Below are positions 1 through 6,240 of a stretch of DNA of 6,240 nucleotides, in pieces; the stretch's first letter is position 1, and each line of letters opens with the position of its first letter. Made by a program: the position numbers and the translations under genes. The stretch is from JBEAOO01 sp041164825. GTDB lineage: Bacteria; Pseudomonadota; Gammaproteobacteria; Burkholderiales; Burkholderiaceae_C. The stretch covers positions 1 through 6,240 of the forward strand of contig JBEAOO010000361.1 in assembly GCA_041164825.1 (NCBI GenBank), given 5' to 3'. The notes under the pieces were generated by a model, which saw nothing but the letters and a program-made list of their open reading frames with translations, did not search any database and was not told where the DNA came from.

Positions 1-375
1 CCACGGCTCGATGGTGAGCTTGTAGCGGGCCAGGCCGCCGTCAGAGCCCAGCAGCGCAAAGGCAGTGACGTGGCCGTGAAATGGGCGCAGCACGGTGGCG
101 CTTTGCTGGGTGAGCAGGTCCAGCCGCACGGGCTGGCCGATCAGGTCTTTGAGGCTGAGGTGGGCATTGGTGCTGAGCGCCAGGAGCTCGAACTTGAACC
201 CCGCCACGCCGCCCGGCGCCCACGGCCCCAGCGTTTCGCTGCCCAGCATGCGCTCGGCCAGCAGCACATTGGGGCCCAGGGGCGTGTGCAGGCGCAGCAG
301 GCGCTGGTTTTGCGTGGGGCCCAGCAGGGCCAACACGGCTTGCACGAGGGATGAAGCGGAGAGCGTAGCGGTCAT
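1..375 (-). CDS. vgrG: VgrG/TssI spike protein, N-terminal part (3' end outside window)
   Basis: The first 125 codons of a VgrG spike protein run in frame off the left edge. VgrG trimers form the gp27/gp5-like tip on the Hcp tube, pierce target cells and often carry effectors. The visible part matches the gp27-like N-terminal domain: RLLRLHTPLGPNVLLAERMLG (about residues 25-45, quoted in part), then GFKFELLALS, LKDLIGQPVRLDL and FHGHVTAFALLGSDGGLARY, ending TIEPW. The start is well defined: ATG at 375 is preceded in frame by two sense codons and then a TGA (384-382), so no earlier start is possible. The ribosome-binding site is weak. The position directly after clpV, same strand, is common in betaproteobacterial clusters. 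The gp5-like needle and any C-terminal effector domain lie outside the window, so it cannot be told whether this is a plain or an evolved VgrG. Confidence 0.92.
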   Translation of the reverse strand, partial: MTATLSASSLVQAVLALLGPTQNQRLLRLHTPLGPNVLLAERMLGSETLGPWAPGGVAGFKFELLALSTNAHLSLKDLIGQPVRLDLLTQQSATVLRPFHGHVTAFALLGSDGGLARYKLTIEPW

Positions 376-448
376 TGGGACTCAAGGGCAAAAGCACGCC
401 GACCCACCCATGGCAGCGGCGCCTCATCATCGCCGGGGCGAGGGGCTT

Positions 449-474
449 GTTTCAATCCCTCATTGGAACGAAAC
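449..474. repeat. Isolated 26-base imperfect inverted repeat in the clpV-vgrG spacer
   Basis: The arms read GTTTCAATCC at the left end and GGAACGAAAC at the right end on the plus strand. They match as inverted copies at 8 of 10 positions, around a 6-base loop. The outer GTTTC/GAAAC arms are perfect. It is the only such copy in the window, and it sits 74 bases upstream of the vgrG start. It resembles the ends of some CRISPR repeats, but with one copy and no spacers that is not a CRISPR call. It may be a hairpin in the mRNA leader of vgrG, a protein-binding site, or chance. Confidence 0.4.
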
Positions 475-491
475 GTACAGATGTTCAGGAC

Positions 492-511
492 GGCGCCGCG
501 CATGCGCCGCC
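492..511 (-). other. GC-rich hairpin just after the clpV stop
   Basis: A GC-only stretch begins about 11 bases downstream of the clpV TGA. It contains a perfect 10-base palindrome, GCGCATGCGC (498-507), and can alternatively fold as a 5-bp stem GGCGC/GCGCC (492-496 with 504-508) around a 7-base loop. No T-run follows on the minus strand, so it does not qualify as a standard intrinsic terminator. It could protect the upstream mRNA 3' end, slow polymerase, or be chance in GC-rich DNA. The base composition is seen; any function is inference. Confidence 0.35.
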
Positions 512-521
512 CTTTGTGCCG

Positions 522-3254
522 TCACTTGATGGCGTATTTGAACTTGCCGTCCTTGCTGGCGCCCACCTTGATGCGGGTGATTTCTTGCCCCTCGGCCATG
601 CGGGCGAGCACGGTCTCGGCGATTTCGGGCAACAAGGTGCCGTTGAGGATGTGGTCGACCGCGCGGGCGCCGGTGTCCACCTCGGTGCAACGGGCCAGCA
701 CGGCCTCGACCAGTGCGTCGTCGTAGTCAAACGCCGCCTTGTGGTTGGTGGCCACGCGCTGGGCAATGCGGTCGAGCTTGAGCTTGATGATCTCGACCAG
801 CACGTCGTCGGAGATGGGGTAATACGGCACCACCTTCATGCGACCAAGGAAGGCGGGCTTGAAGGCTTTGTAGAGCTGCGGACGGAGTTGCTCGGTGAGG
901 GCGTCGGCGTCGGGCACCTCGTCAGCGGGCTTGTTCAGGCAGGTTTGCATGATGGCCTGCGAGCCGATGTTGCTGGTGAGGATGATGAGGGCGTTGCGGA
1001 AGTCGATTTCGCGGCCTTCGGCGTCGTCCATCACGCCCTTGTCGAACACCTGGAAGAACATCTCCAGCACGTCGGGGTGGGCTTTTTCCACCTCGTCGAG
1101 CAGCACCACGCTGTAGGGGCGGCGGCGCACGGCCTCGGTCAACACACCGCCTTCGCCATACCCCACGTAGCCCGGGGGCGAGCCCTTGAGGCCGCTGACG
1201 GTGTGAGCCTCTTGGTACTCGCTCATGTTGATGGTGATCATGTTGCGCTCGCCACCGTAGAGCACGTCGGCCAGGGCCAGCGCAGTCTCGGTTTTGCCCA
1301 CGCCAGACGGGCCGACGAACATGAACACGCCCTTGGGCTTGTTGGGGTCTTCGAGGTTGGCGCGGGCGGTGCGCACGCGCTGCGCCACGGCCTCCAGGGC
1401 ATGGTCTTGGCCAATGATGCGTTCTTGCAGGGCGGGCAGCAGGCCGAGCACGGTCTTGATCTCGTCTTTGACCATCTTGCCCAGCGGAATGCCGGTCCAG
1501 GCGGCAACGATCTCGGCCACCACGGTGCCATCCACCTGCATGGGCACCATGGGGCTTTCGCCCTGCAGTGCGGCCAGCTCGGCGAGCTTCGCCTGCAACG
1601 CAGCGTGCTCGGGGGATGCGGGCGCAGCAGCTTTGGCTTTGCTCGTCTTGCTGGCCTTGGCGGGCTTGGCGACGCTGGCCTCGCCTTCCGGCACATCGAC
1701 TGGCGCCGCCGCAGGGCGCGCTTCGAGGGCGCTGCGCAGGGTGCGGATCTCGGCGACCAGGGCCTTCTCGGCCTCCCAGCGGGTTTGCAGGGCGGCCAGG
1801 GTGTCGCTGAGCTGCTTGTGCTGCTCGCTCAGCTCGGCCAAGCGCGCGGCGTGCTGGGCACCGGCTGCGGCTTCGCGGTCGAGCGCGCTGCGCTCGGCGG
1901 CCAGGCGGTCGAGGTGGCGGCGGGTGTCCTCAATGGCCGAGGGCGTCGCGCTCTGGCCCAGGGCCACTTTGGCGCAGGCGGTGTCGAGCACGCTGATGGC
2001 TTTGTCGGGCAGTTGGCGGCCGCTGATGTAGCGGGCCGACAGGCGCACGGCCTCGGTGATGGCCTCGTCAAACAGGCGCACGTTGAAGTGCTTTTCCATC
2101 AGCGGGGCCATGCCGCGCAGCATGGCGGCGGCCAGCGGTTCGCTGGGTTCTTCCACCTTCACCACCTGGAAGCGGCGGGCCAGCGCCGCGTCTTTTTCGA
2201 AGTATTTTTTGTACTCGCTCCAGGTGGTGGCGGCCACGGTGCGCAACTCGCCGCGTGCCAGCGCGGGCTTGAGCAAATTGGCGGCGTCGTTTTGCCCGGC
2301 TTGGCCGCCGGCGCCGATCATGGTGTGGGCCTCGTCGATGAACAAGATGATGGGGTGGCTGCTCTTCTTCACCTCGTCGATCACGTTTTTGAGGCGGTTC
2401 TCGAACTCGCCCTTCACGCTGGCACCGGCCTGCAGCAGGCCCATGTCGAGGGTGTGCAGCTCCACGCCTTGCAGGGGCGGCGGCACGTCGCCGATGGCGA
2501 TGCGCAGGGCCAGGCCCTCCACCACCGCGGTTTTGCCCACGCCCGCTTCGCCGGTGAGGATGGGGTTGTTCTGGCGGCGGCGCATCAGGATGTCGATGCA
2601 CTGGCGAATCTCAGGGTCGCGGCCGATCACCGGATCGACCTTGCCGTCGCGCGCGCGCTGGGTGAGGTTGGTGGTGAACTGGTCGAGCGCGGGGGTCTTG
2701 CCCGGGCCGGCGGCTTCTTCGGCCTGCTCGGCCTCGGTGCCGGGCGCGGGGGCATCGGCATTGCGCAGGTTTTGCGTGGCTTCGTCGGAGCCGGCGGTGA
2801 GCTCCGGCAGCTTGTGCTTGAGCTCATCGAGCTTGAACTTGACGAACAGCTTGGAGCCGCGGAAGGCCAGCTGGCTCAGGCTGGGCTCGGTGAGCAGCGC
2901 CAACAGCAGGTGGGCGCCGCGGATGCGCATGGTGTGCGACTCCAGCGAGGCAATCAGCCAGGCGTGCTCCAGCAGATCGGGCAGGTGCTGCGAGAACACG
3001 GGCGTGCGGCTGTTGCCGGTTTTGAAGCGGCCGATCTCGGTTTCGAGGTCGCGCTGGATTTCGGTGGTCGCAATGCCAAACTTTTTGCACAGCAGCGCGA
3101 AGTCGCCCTGCGGGCTTTCGAGCAAGGCCAAAAACAGGTGCTCCAGATCCACTTCGTAATTGCCCCGCGCCATGCACAGGCTGGCCGCGCGCTCCAGGGC
3201 GCGGCGGGTGGTGTCATTGAGCTTGGAGATGAGGGTCTTGAGGTTGTTGGACAT
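522..3254 (-). CDS. tssH: TssH (ClpV), AAA+ ATPase that disassembles the T6SS sheath
   Basis: This is a 910-residue class I Clp/Hsp100 unfoldase of the T6SS branch. ClpV hexamers bind TssC in the contracted TssB/TssC sheath and pull subunits apart with ATP. The N-terminal Clp_N domain covers about residues 5-150 and includes ARGNYEVDLEHLFLALLE (29-46), typical of ClpV. AAA1 has Walker A GEAGVGKT (235-242), Walker B ILFIDEAH (303-310) and a likely arginine finger in LARRF (358-362). A coiled-coil middle region (about 440-560) carries a Lys/Ala/Pro-rich stretch (526-548). AAA2 has Walker A GPSGVGKT (648-655), Walker B VVLLDE (716-721), pore loop GYVG (695-698), a likely arginine finger R805 and a sensor-2 GAR (862-864). 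All catalytic motifs are intact. The ATG at 3254 gives the family N-terminus MSNNLKTLISKL. The 84 upstream codons in the same frame do not resemble Clp_N and overlap the end of tssG. The gene lies 61 bases after tssG and 146 before vgrG. Confidence 0.97.
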   Translation of the reverse strand: MSNNLKTLISKLNDTTRRALERAASLCMARGNYEVDLEHLFLALLESPQGDFALLCKKFGIATTEIQRDLETEIGRFKTGNSRTPVFSQHLPDLLEHAWLIASLESHTMRIRGAHLLLALLTEPSLSQLAFRGSKLFVKFKLDELKHKLPELTAGSDEATQNLRNADAPAPGTEAEQAEEAAGPGKTPALDQFTTNLTQRARDGKVDPVIGRDPEIRQCIDILMRRRQNNPILTGEAGVGKTAVVEGLALRIAIGDVPPPLQGVELHTLDMGLLQAGASVKGEFENRLKNVIDEVKKSSHPIILFIDEAHTMIGAGGQAGQNDAANLLKPALARGELRTVAATTWSEYKKYFEKDAALARRFQVVKVEEPSEPLAAAMLRGMAPLMEKHFNVRLFDEAITEAVRLSARYISGRQLPDKAISVLDTACAKVALGQSATPSAIEDTRRHLDRLAAERSALDREAAAGAQHAARLAELSEQHKQLSDTLAALQTRWEAEKALVAEIRTLRSALEARPAAAPVDVPEGEASVAKPAKASKTSKAKAAAPASPEHAALQAKLAELAALQGESPMVPMQVDGTVVAEIVAAWTGIPLGKMVKDEIKTVLGLLPALQERIIGQDHALEAVAQRVRTARANLEDPNKPKGVFMFVGPSGVGKTETALALADVLYGGERNMITINMSEYQEAHTVSGLKGSPPGYVGYGEGGVLTEAVRRRPYSVVLLDEVEKAHPDVLEMFFQVFDKGVMDDAEGREIDFRNALIILTSNIGSQAIMQTCLNKPADEVPDADALTEQLRPQLYKAFKPAFLGRMKVVPYYPISDDVLVEIIKLKLDRIAQRVATNHKAAFDYDDALVEAVLARCTEVDTGARAVDHILNGTLLPEIAETVLARMAEGQEITRIKVGASKDGKFKYAIK

Positions 3255-3315
3255 GACGCAGCGAGGGTGTGATGACAGCGATTGTTTGAAGAATGAAGGG
3301 GCGAGCGGTGAGTGC

Positions 3316-4443
3316 TCAGTGCGCCCAGGACTGGGCCGCGCCGGCGCCGTCGATGTCGTAACGCACATCGCAGCGGTCCTCGGCGGGCGCGCGGGTTTGC
3401 GCATAGGTGTCCCAGCCCAGCCGACCCGCCAAGGGCGAGCGAGCGGAGTCGAGCGCCACGGCTTGCACTGCGTCTGCGCGCAGGTGCAGGTTGATTTCGA
3501 ATTCAAGGCTCACGCCGTTGAGCATGGCGAGCAATTCGCGCAGCGCCACGGCGCCCGGCGCGCCCGGCAAAAAGCGCTGAAACATGGCGTGCGTGAGCGG
3601 CCCCAGGTGAATGCCCACCCGCAGGTCGCGCTGCCACACGCGCTCGCCCGAGAGCGCGTTGCGCCCGAGCACGCCGTTGCTGCCCACGCCCAGTGCAGTT
3701 CGCGCGCTGGGCGGCAGGGTGTACCACCGCCCGACAAACTGCTCCACCCGCACCGGCACCTTGAAGTAGCGGCTCAACAAGCCCTGCAACTGTGTGGCCG
3801 ACAAAGCCCGCTGCTGCAGCGCGCCGGCAAAAAACGCCAGGCTCTCGTCGTTGATGCCACCCTCTTGCGCATGGAGGCGATCGAGCAGACCGGACTGGCC
3901 CAGGCCGGCCAGCGAGAGCACCATCGGTGCAAAACGGTTGCGGCGGTCGGTTTCGTACTGCAGGTGCAGCCGGCTCTTCTTCCAGCCGGCGTAAAACAAG
4001 GCCACCGCGCGGTTGCTGAACAGGTCGAGAAAGGCGCGGGCGGCGTAGTCCTTGTGATACAGCTCGCGCTGGGCGATCTGCTCGGTGTAGACGTAGGGCA
4101 TGGCGCCCGAGATGCCCAGCAGGCCCATGAACGCGGGCGTGATCTCGATGCACTCGGCCACGCCGCCATGGCGTGCCGCGTAGGCCGCGCCCTCGGCGTC
4201 GTCTGCACCCTTCCACTGCACCTGCAGGGCCTCGATCTCGCTGGGCGGGAAGGACAGCGAGAGCGAGTTGCGAAAACGAATCGCCGTCGGCAGGCGCTGC
4301 ACGCCCGCAGCCACGGGTGCACCCGGCTGCTGCGCCAGCCAACGCTCGAGCAAGCGCACCGCTTGGAAAAACTCAAAGCGGTGCGGGTTCTCGATCAGCT
4401 GGTCGATCAGACCAGTGCTGTGGCGCCGTTTCGGGGTGGGCAT
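3316..4443 (-). CDS. tssG: TssG, T6SS baseplate component
   Basis: TssG (VasB/ImpH family, DUF1305) joins the TssF dimer in the baseplate wedge and contacts TssK in known systems. The protein is 375 residues, slightly above the usual 330-360. Family signatures are FEFFQAVRLLER (residues 23-34), a segment ending FPPSEIEAL (65-73), ITPAFMGLLGISGAMPYVYTE (101-121, quoted in part), and FLDLFSNRAVALFYAGWKK (138-156). The region around 270-320, with LRVGIHLGPL and LEFEINL, is also typical. The frame is open further upstream, to 4803, but that part is an out-of-frame reading of tssF. The ATG at 4443 gives the expected short N-terminus before GLIDQLIENPHRFEFF. It overlaps tssF by 37 bases. No clear Shine-Dalgarno sequence precedes it, so coupling to tssF translation is likely (inference). 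There is no signal peptide or membrane segment, as expected for a cytoplasmic baseplate protein. Confidence 0.95.
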   Translation of the reverse strand: MPTPKRRHSTGLIDQLIENPHRFEFFQAVRLLERWLAQQPGAPVAAGVQRLPTAIRFRNSLSLSFPPSEIEALQVQWKGADDAEGAAYAARHGGVAECIEITPAFMGLLGISGAMPYVYTEQIAQRELYHKDYAARAFLDLFSNRAVALFYAGWKKSRLHLQYETDRRNRFAPMVLSLAGLGQSGLLDRLHAQEGGINDESLAFFAGALQQRALSATQLQGLLSRYFKVPVRVEQFVGRWYTLPPSARTALGVGSNGVLGRNALSGERVWQRDLRVGIHLGPLTHAMFQRFLPGAPGAVALRELLAMLNGVSLEFEINLHLRADAVQAVALDSARSPLAGRLGWDTYAQTRAPAEDRCDVRYDIDGAGAAQSWAH

Positions 4444-6240
4444 TGGAACAGGGGTTGGCGAGTGCGGGCCGAGATGACGGTGAGTTGCGTGAAGCTGTTG
4501 AGGTGGACGTAGAGGCCAAAAAAGCGATCCAGCACGGCGGCAAACAGGCTCAAGCCGGTGCCGACAAAGCTCTCTTCTTCCACCGTCAGCCGGATCTCGG
4601 TGCCGCGCACAAACGAGGCAAAAGGCTCGCCCGCCAACCAGGCGGTTGCAGGGGCGAACTCGATCGAGACCAGTCCGTCCACCTGGCGACGGTTGGCGGC
4701 ATCTTGCGGCAGGTCGTAGAGCCGCAGCATCTCTTTGAGCGACTCCACGCCGCGCCCACTCAGTGACAAGTGGTTGAGCGACAGGTGCGACACCAAGCGC
4801 CACAAGCTGCCCTTGCCGCGCTCAAACTGGTGCGACGGCGTGGGCTTGCGCAGCAGGCGAATCTCGCGCGCCACACTGCCGCCTTCCATGAACAGATCGC
4901 CCCCCACATTGCCAAAACTCAGCAAGCTGGGCAGGTCGCGGTTGGTGGCCGTCACGTGGATGGAGAGCGTGTCGGTCTGCGGCGCAGCGGGCTCAAAGTC
5001 GACGTCGACGATGCTCATGCTCAGCTCGTAGCCGGGGCTGGTCTCGGCCACCGAGGCGTCGCGGTGCGTGTGCCAGTAGCGGCCTGGCGCGCGCTCGCCC
5101 ACGGCATCGCCACGGCCCAACATGTCGTCGTGGTAGAGCGAAAAGAAGGGCCGGAATTCGTCGATCGACTCGCCATGTGGCGTCTGCTTGACGCGGAACA
5201 CCTTGTCGATCGAATACACCTCGTAGCCAAACGCGCGCCGCGCGTCCACCACCACCGGGTACTCGGTGGCCGCGTGCGTGACGCGAATCGGGTCGGCGTT
5301 TTGCTGGAACAGGTTCACCACCGGCGTGCAGCCCAGCACAAAAGTTCGCGCCGTCACGGACTCCAGCAAGCGCGCTTGGTCAGAGTCCGAGCGCAGGCCT
5401 TCGAGCACGAAGTGCAGGGTGATGACCCGGCTGCCAGCGGGTACGTCGTCCTGTTGACCTGTGGCGTCAGCGGCCGGCAATGCTTGACGCGGCAGCGGCA
5501 CATCGATGAAGTTGAATTTCTCGGGGAAAGCAAAGTACTCGGTCAGCAGCCGGTAGGCCGGGTGCGAGCGCTCGTCGTAGTCGATCAGGGCTTCGTCATC
5601 GGCAAAGCCCACCATCTCAGGTCGCTGCTTGAACGGCCCTGCCCAGGGCCCATGCGTCGTGGTTTGCACCATCAGCGCCACGGTGCGCTGACAGAGCGCC
5701 TCGCGCAAGGTGCTGACCAGGGAGGGTTCGCCGTCGAGGAAAAAGCGCAAGCTTTGAGGCAACTTGGCCCAAATCATCTGACCCGACATCAATTCGAGCT
5801 GCACCGACAACACCGCTGTGGCCGACACGGGCAACCGCGCCGTACCTTCCGGCGCCACCACTCCATGGCGATAGCTGGCGGACTTGACCTTCAGCGGCAG
5901 TAAATCGACGTCATACGCTGTGCGGAATTTGCAAGCCACGCCTTTGGCAGGCCGAGTGCCGAGCGAAGTGCCGCGGCCCAGTCTCGTGGGCGTCGTCAAT
6001 TGGGCCAACGACGAGCCCAATTCAAACTGAGCCACCGCGCATGAAGGAAACGGCTTGAGGTAATGTGGGTACAGAACGTCGAGCAGCGACTCGGTGATGA
6101 GCGGAAAGTCATCATCTAAGCGCTTGTGTACGCGAGCAGCAAGCAACGCGAAAGACTGGATGAGCCGCTCAACATGTGGGTCTTCACCAGCACCCGCAGT
6201 CACCATCAATCGGCCAGCGATCCGAGGGAATCGCGCGGCA
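4407..6240 (-). CDS. tssF: TssF, T6SS baseplate component (5' end outside window)
   Basis: TssF (VasA/ImpG family, DUF879) is a cytoplasmic T6SS baseplate subunit. In known systems two TssF copies pair with one TssG, and with TssE and TssK they form the wedges around the VgrG spike. The frame stays open to the right edge. The codons before the first possible in-window starts (TTG 6209, ATG 6206) read AARFPRIAGRL, which is the conserved TssF N-terminal region, so the true start lies off-window, probably about 20 codons upstream. Family landmarks are DPHVERLIQSFALLAARV just inside the right edge, then LYPHYLKPFPSCAVAQF, and near the C-terminus FFGLYVHLNSFTQL (about 4482-4523). The 610 visible codons fit the usual length of roughly 600-640 residues. 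There is no internal stop or frameshift. The TGA stop lies inside tssG, which suggests translational coupling. Family assignment is secure; only the start is unseen. Confidence 0.96.
   Translation of the reverse strand, partial: AARFPRIAGRLMVTAGAGEDPHVERLIQSFALLAARVHKRLDDDFPLITESLLDVLYPHYLKPFPSCAVAQFELGSSLAQLTTPTRLGRGTSLGTRPAKGVACKFRTAYDVDLLPLKVKSASYRHGVVAPEGTARLPVSATAVLSVQLELMSGQMIWAKLPQSLRFFLDGEPSLVSTLREALCQRTVALMVQTTTHGPWAGPFKQRPEMVGFADDEALIDYDERSHPAYRLLTEYFAFPEKFNFIDVPLPRQALPAADATGQQDDVPAGSRVITLHFVLEGLRSDSDQARLLESVTARTFVLGCTPVVNLFQQNADPIRVTHAATEYPVVVDARRAFGYEVYSIDKVFRVKQTPHGESIDEFRPFFSLYHDDMLGRGDAVGERAPGRYWHTHRDASVAETSPGYELSMSIVDVDFEPAAPQTDTLSIHVTATNRDLPSLLSFGNVGGDLFMEGGSVAREIRLLRKPTPSHQFERGKGSLWRLVSHLSLNHLSLSGRGVESLKEMLRLYDLPQDAANRRQVDGLVSIEFAPATAWLAGEPFASFVRGTEIRLTVEEESFVGTGLSLFAAVLDRFFGLYVHLNSFTQLTVISARTRQPLFQCPPRNGATALV

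Noticed and set aside
376..405. Possible sigma-54 promoter before vgrG
   Set aside because: A GG and a GC pair occur in the stretch GGCGTGCTTTTGC, but their spacing is one base shorter than the -24/-12 consensus. The site would also place the transcript start almost on the vgrG ATG.
41..430. A 129-codon minus-strand frame overlapping the vgrG start
   Set aside because: The product is Ala/Pro/Arg/His-rich with no family resemblance, whereas the alternative frame from 375 to the left edge gives a clear VgrG N-terminus.
449..474. CRISPR array
   Set aside because: Only one repeat-like unit is present, with no second copy at a spacer distance and no cas genes in the window.
492..511. Intrinsic terminator after clpV
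   Set aside because: The hairpin is GC-rich but no run of T follows it on the minus strand, and the next gene is co-directional.
375..3272. A 965-codon plus-strand open frame antisense to the whole of clpV
   Set aside because: It is codon-aligned with clpV on the opposite strand, so it stays open simply because clpV has no TTA, CTA or TCA codons, as expected in GC-rich DNA. The product is His/Gly/Val-rich without recognisable domains, and starts at a TTG with no ribosome-binding site.
3160..4512. A 450-codon plus-strand open frame antisense to tssG
   Set aside because: Same cause: it is codon-aligned opposite tssG and reflects missing TTA/CTA/TCA codons. The conserved TssG protein on the minus strand explains this DNA.
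4444..4803. An N-terminal extension of TssG to 495 residues
   Set aside because: The extra 120 codons lie within tssF coding sequence in another frame and show no TssG similarity. The ATG at 4443 gives the family-typical N-terminus.
4770..5903. A 377-codon plus-strand open frame antisense to tssF
   Set aside because: It is codon-aligned opposite tssF, and its translation shows no family resemblance. The minus strand encodes an uninterrupted TssF.

Overview
The window is a stretch of a type VI secretion system (T6SS) gene cluster, read entirely on the minus strand. The genes, in transcription order (right to left in window coordinates), are tssF (5' end cut by the right edge), tssG, tssH (clpV) and the start of a vgrG/tssI gene (3' end cut by the left edge). 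No gene is supported on the plus strand. No RNA gene, insertion sequence, integrase or CRISPR array was found.

The DNA is GC-rich: hand-counted 60-base lines run from about 50% to 82% GC. clpV and tssG contain no TTA, CTA or TCA codons. The protein sequences resemble betaproteobacterial T6SS proteins of the Burkholderiales/Comamonadaceae type. The genus cannot be fixed from the sequence alone.

Layout: 6240-4407 is tssF, lacking only about its first 20 codons. tssG occupies 4443-3316 and overlaps the end of tssF by 37 bases. A 61-base gap with no obvious signal (3315-3255) precedes clpV at 3254-522. A 146-base gap (521-376) follows, holding a GC-rich hairpin just after the clpV stop and an isolated 26-base imperfect inverted repeat. 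vgrG begins at 375 and runs off the left edge after 125 codons.

How the genes work together: TssF and TssG form part of the baseplate wedge on which the contractile TssB/TssC sheath and the Hcp tube are built. VgrG is the trimeric spike at the tip of the tube. ClpV is the cytosolic AAA+ unfoldase that disassembles the contracted sheath so its subunits can be reused. The window is therefore a well-known system with all visible frames intact. I see no new system here; the second-look items are small (a low-complexity ClpV linker, the clpV-vgrG spacer, weak ribosome-binding sites, the unseen VgrG C-terminus).
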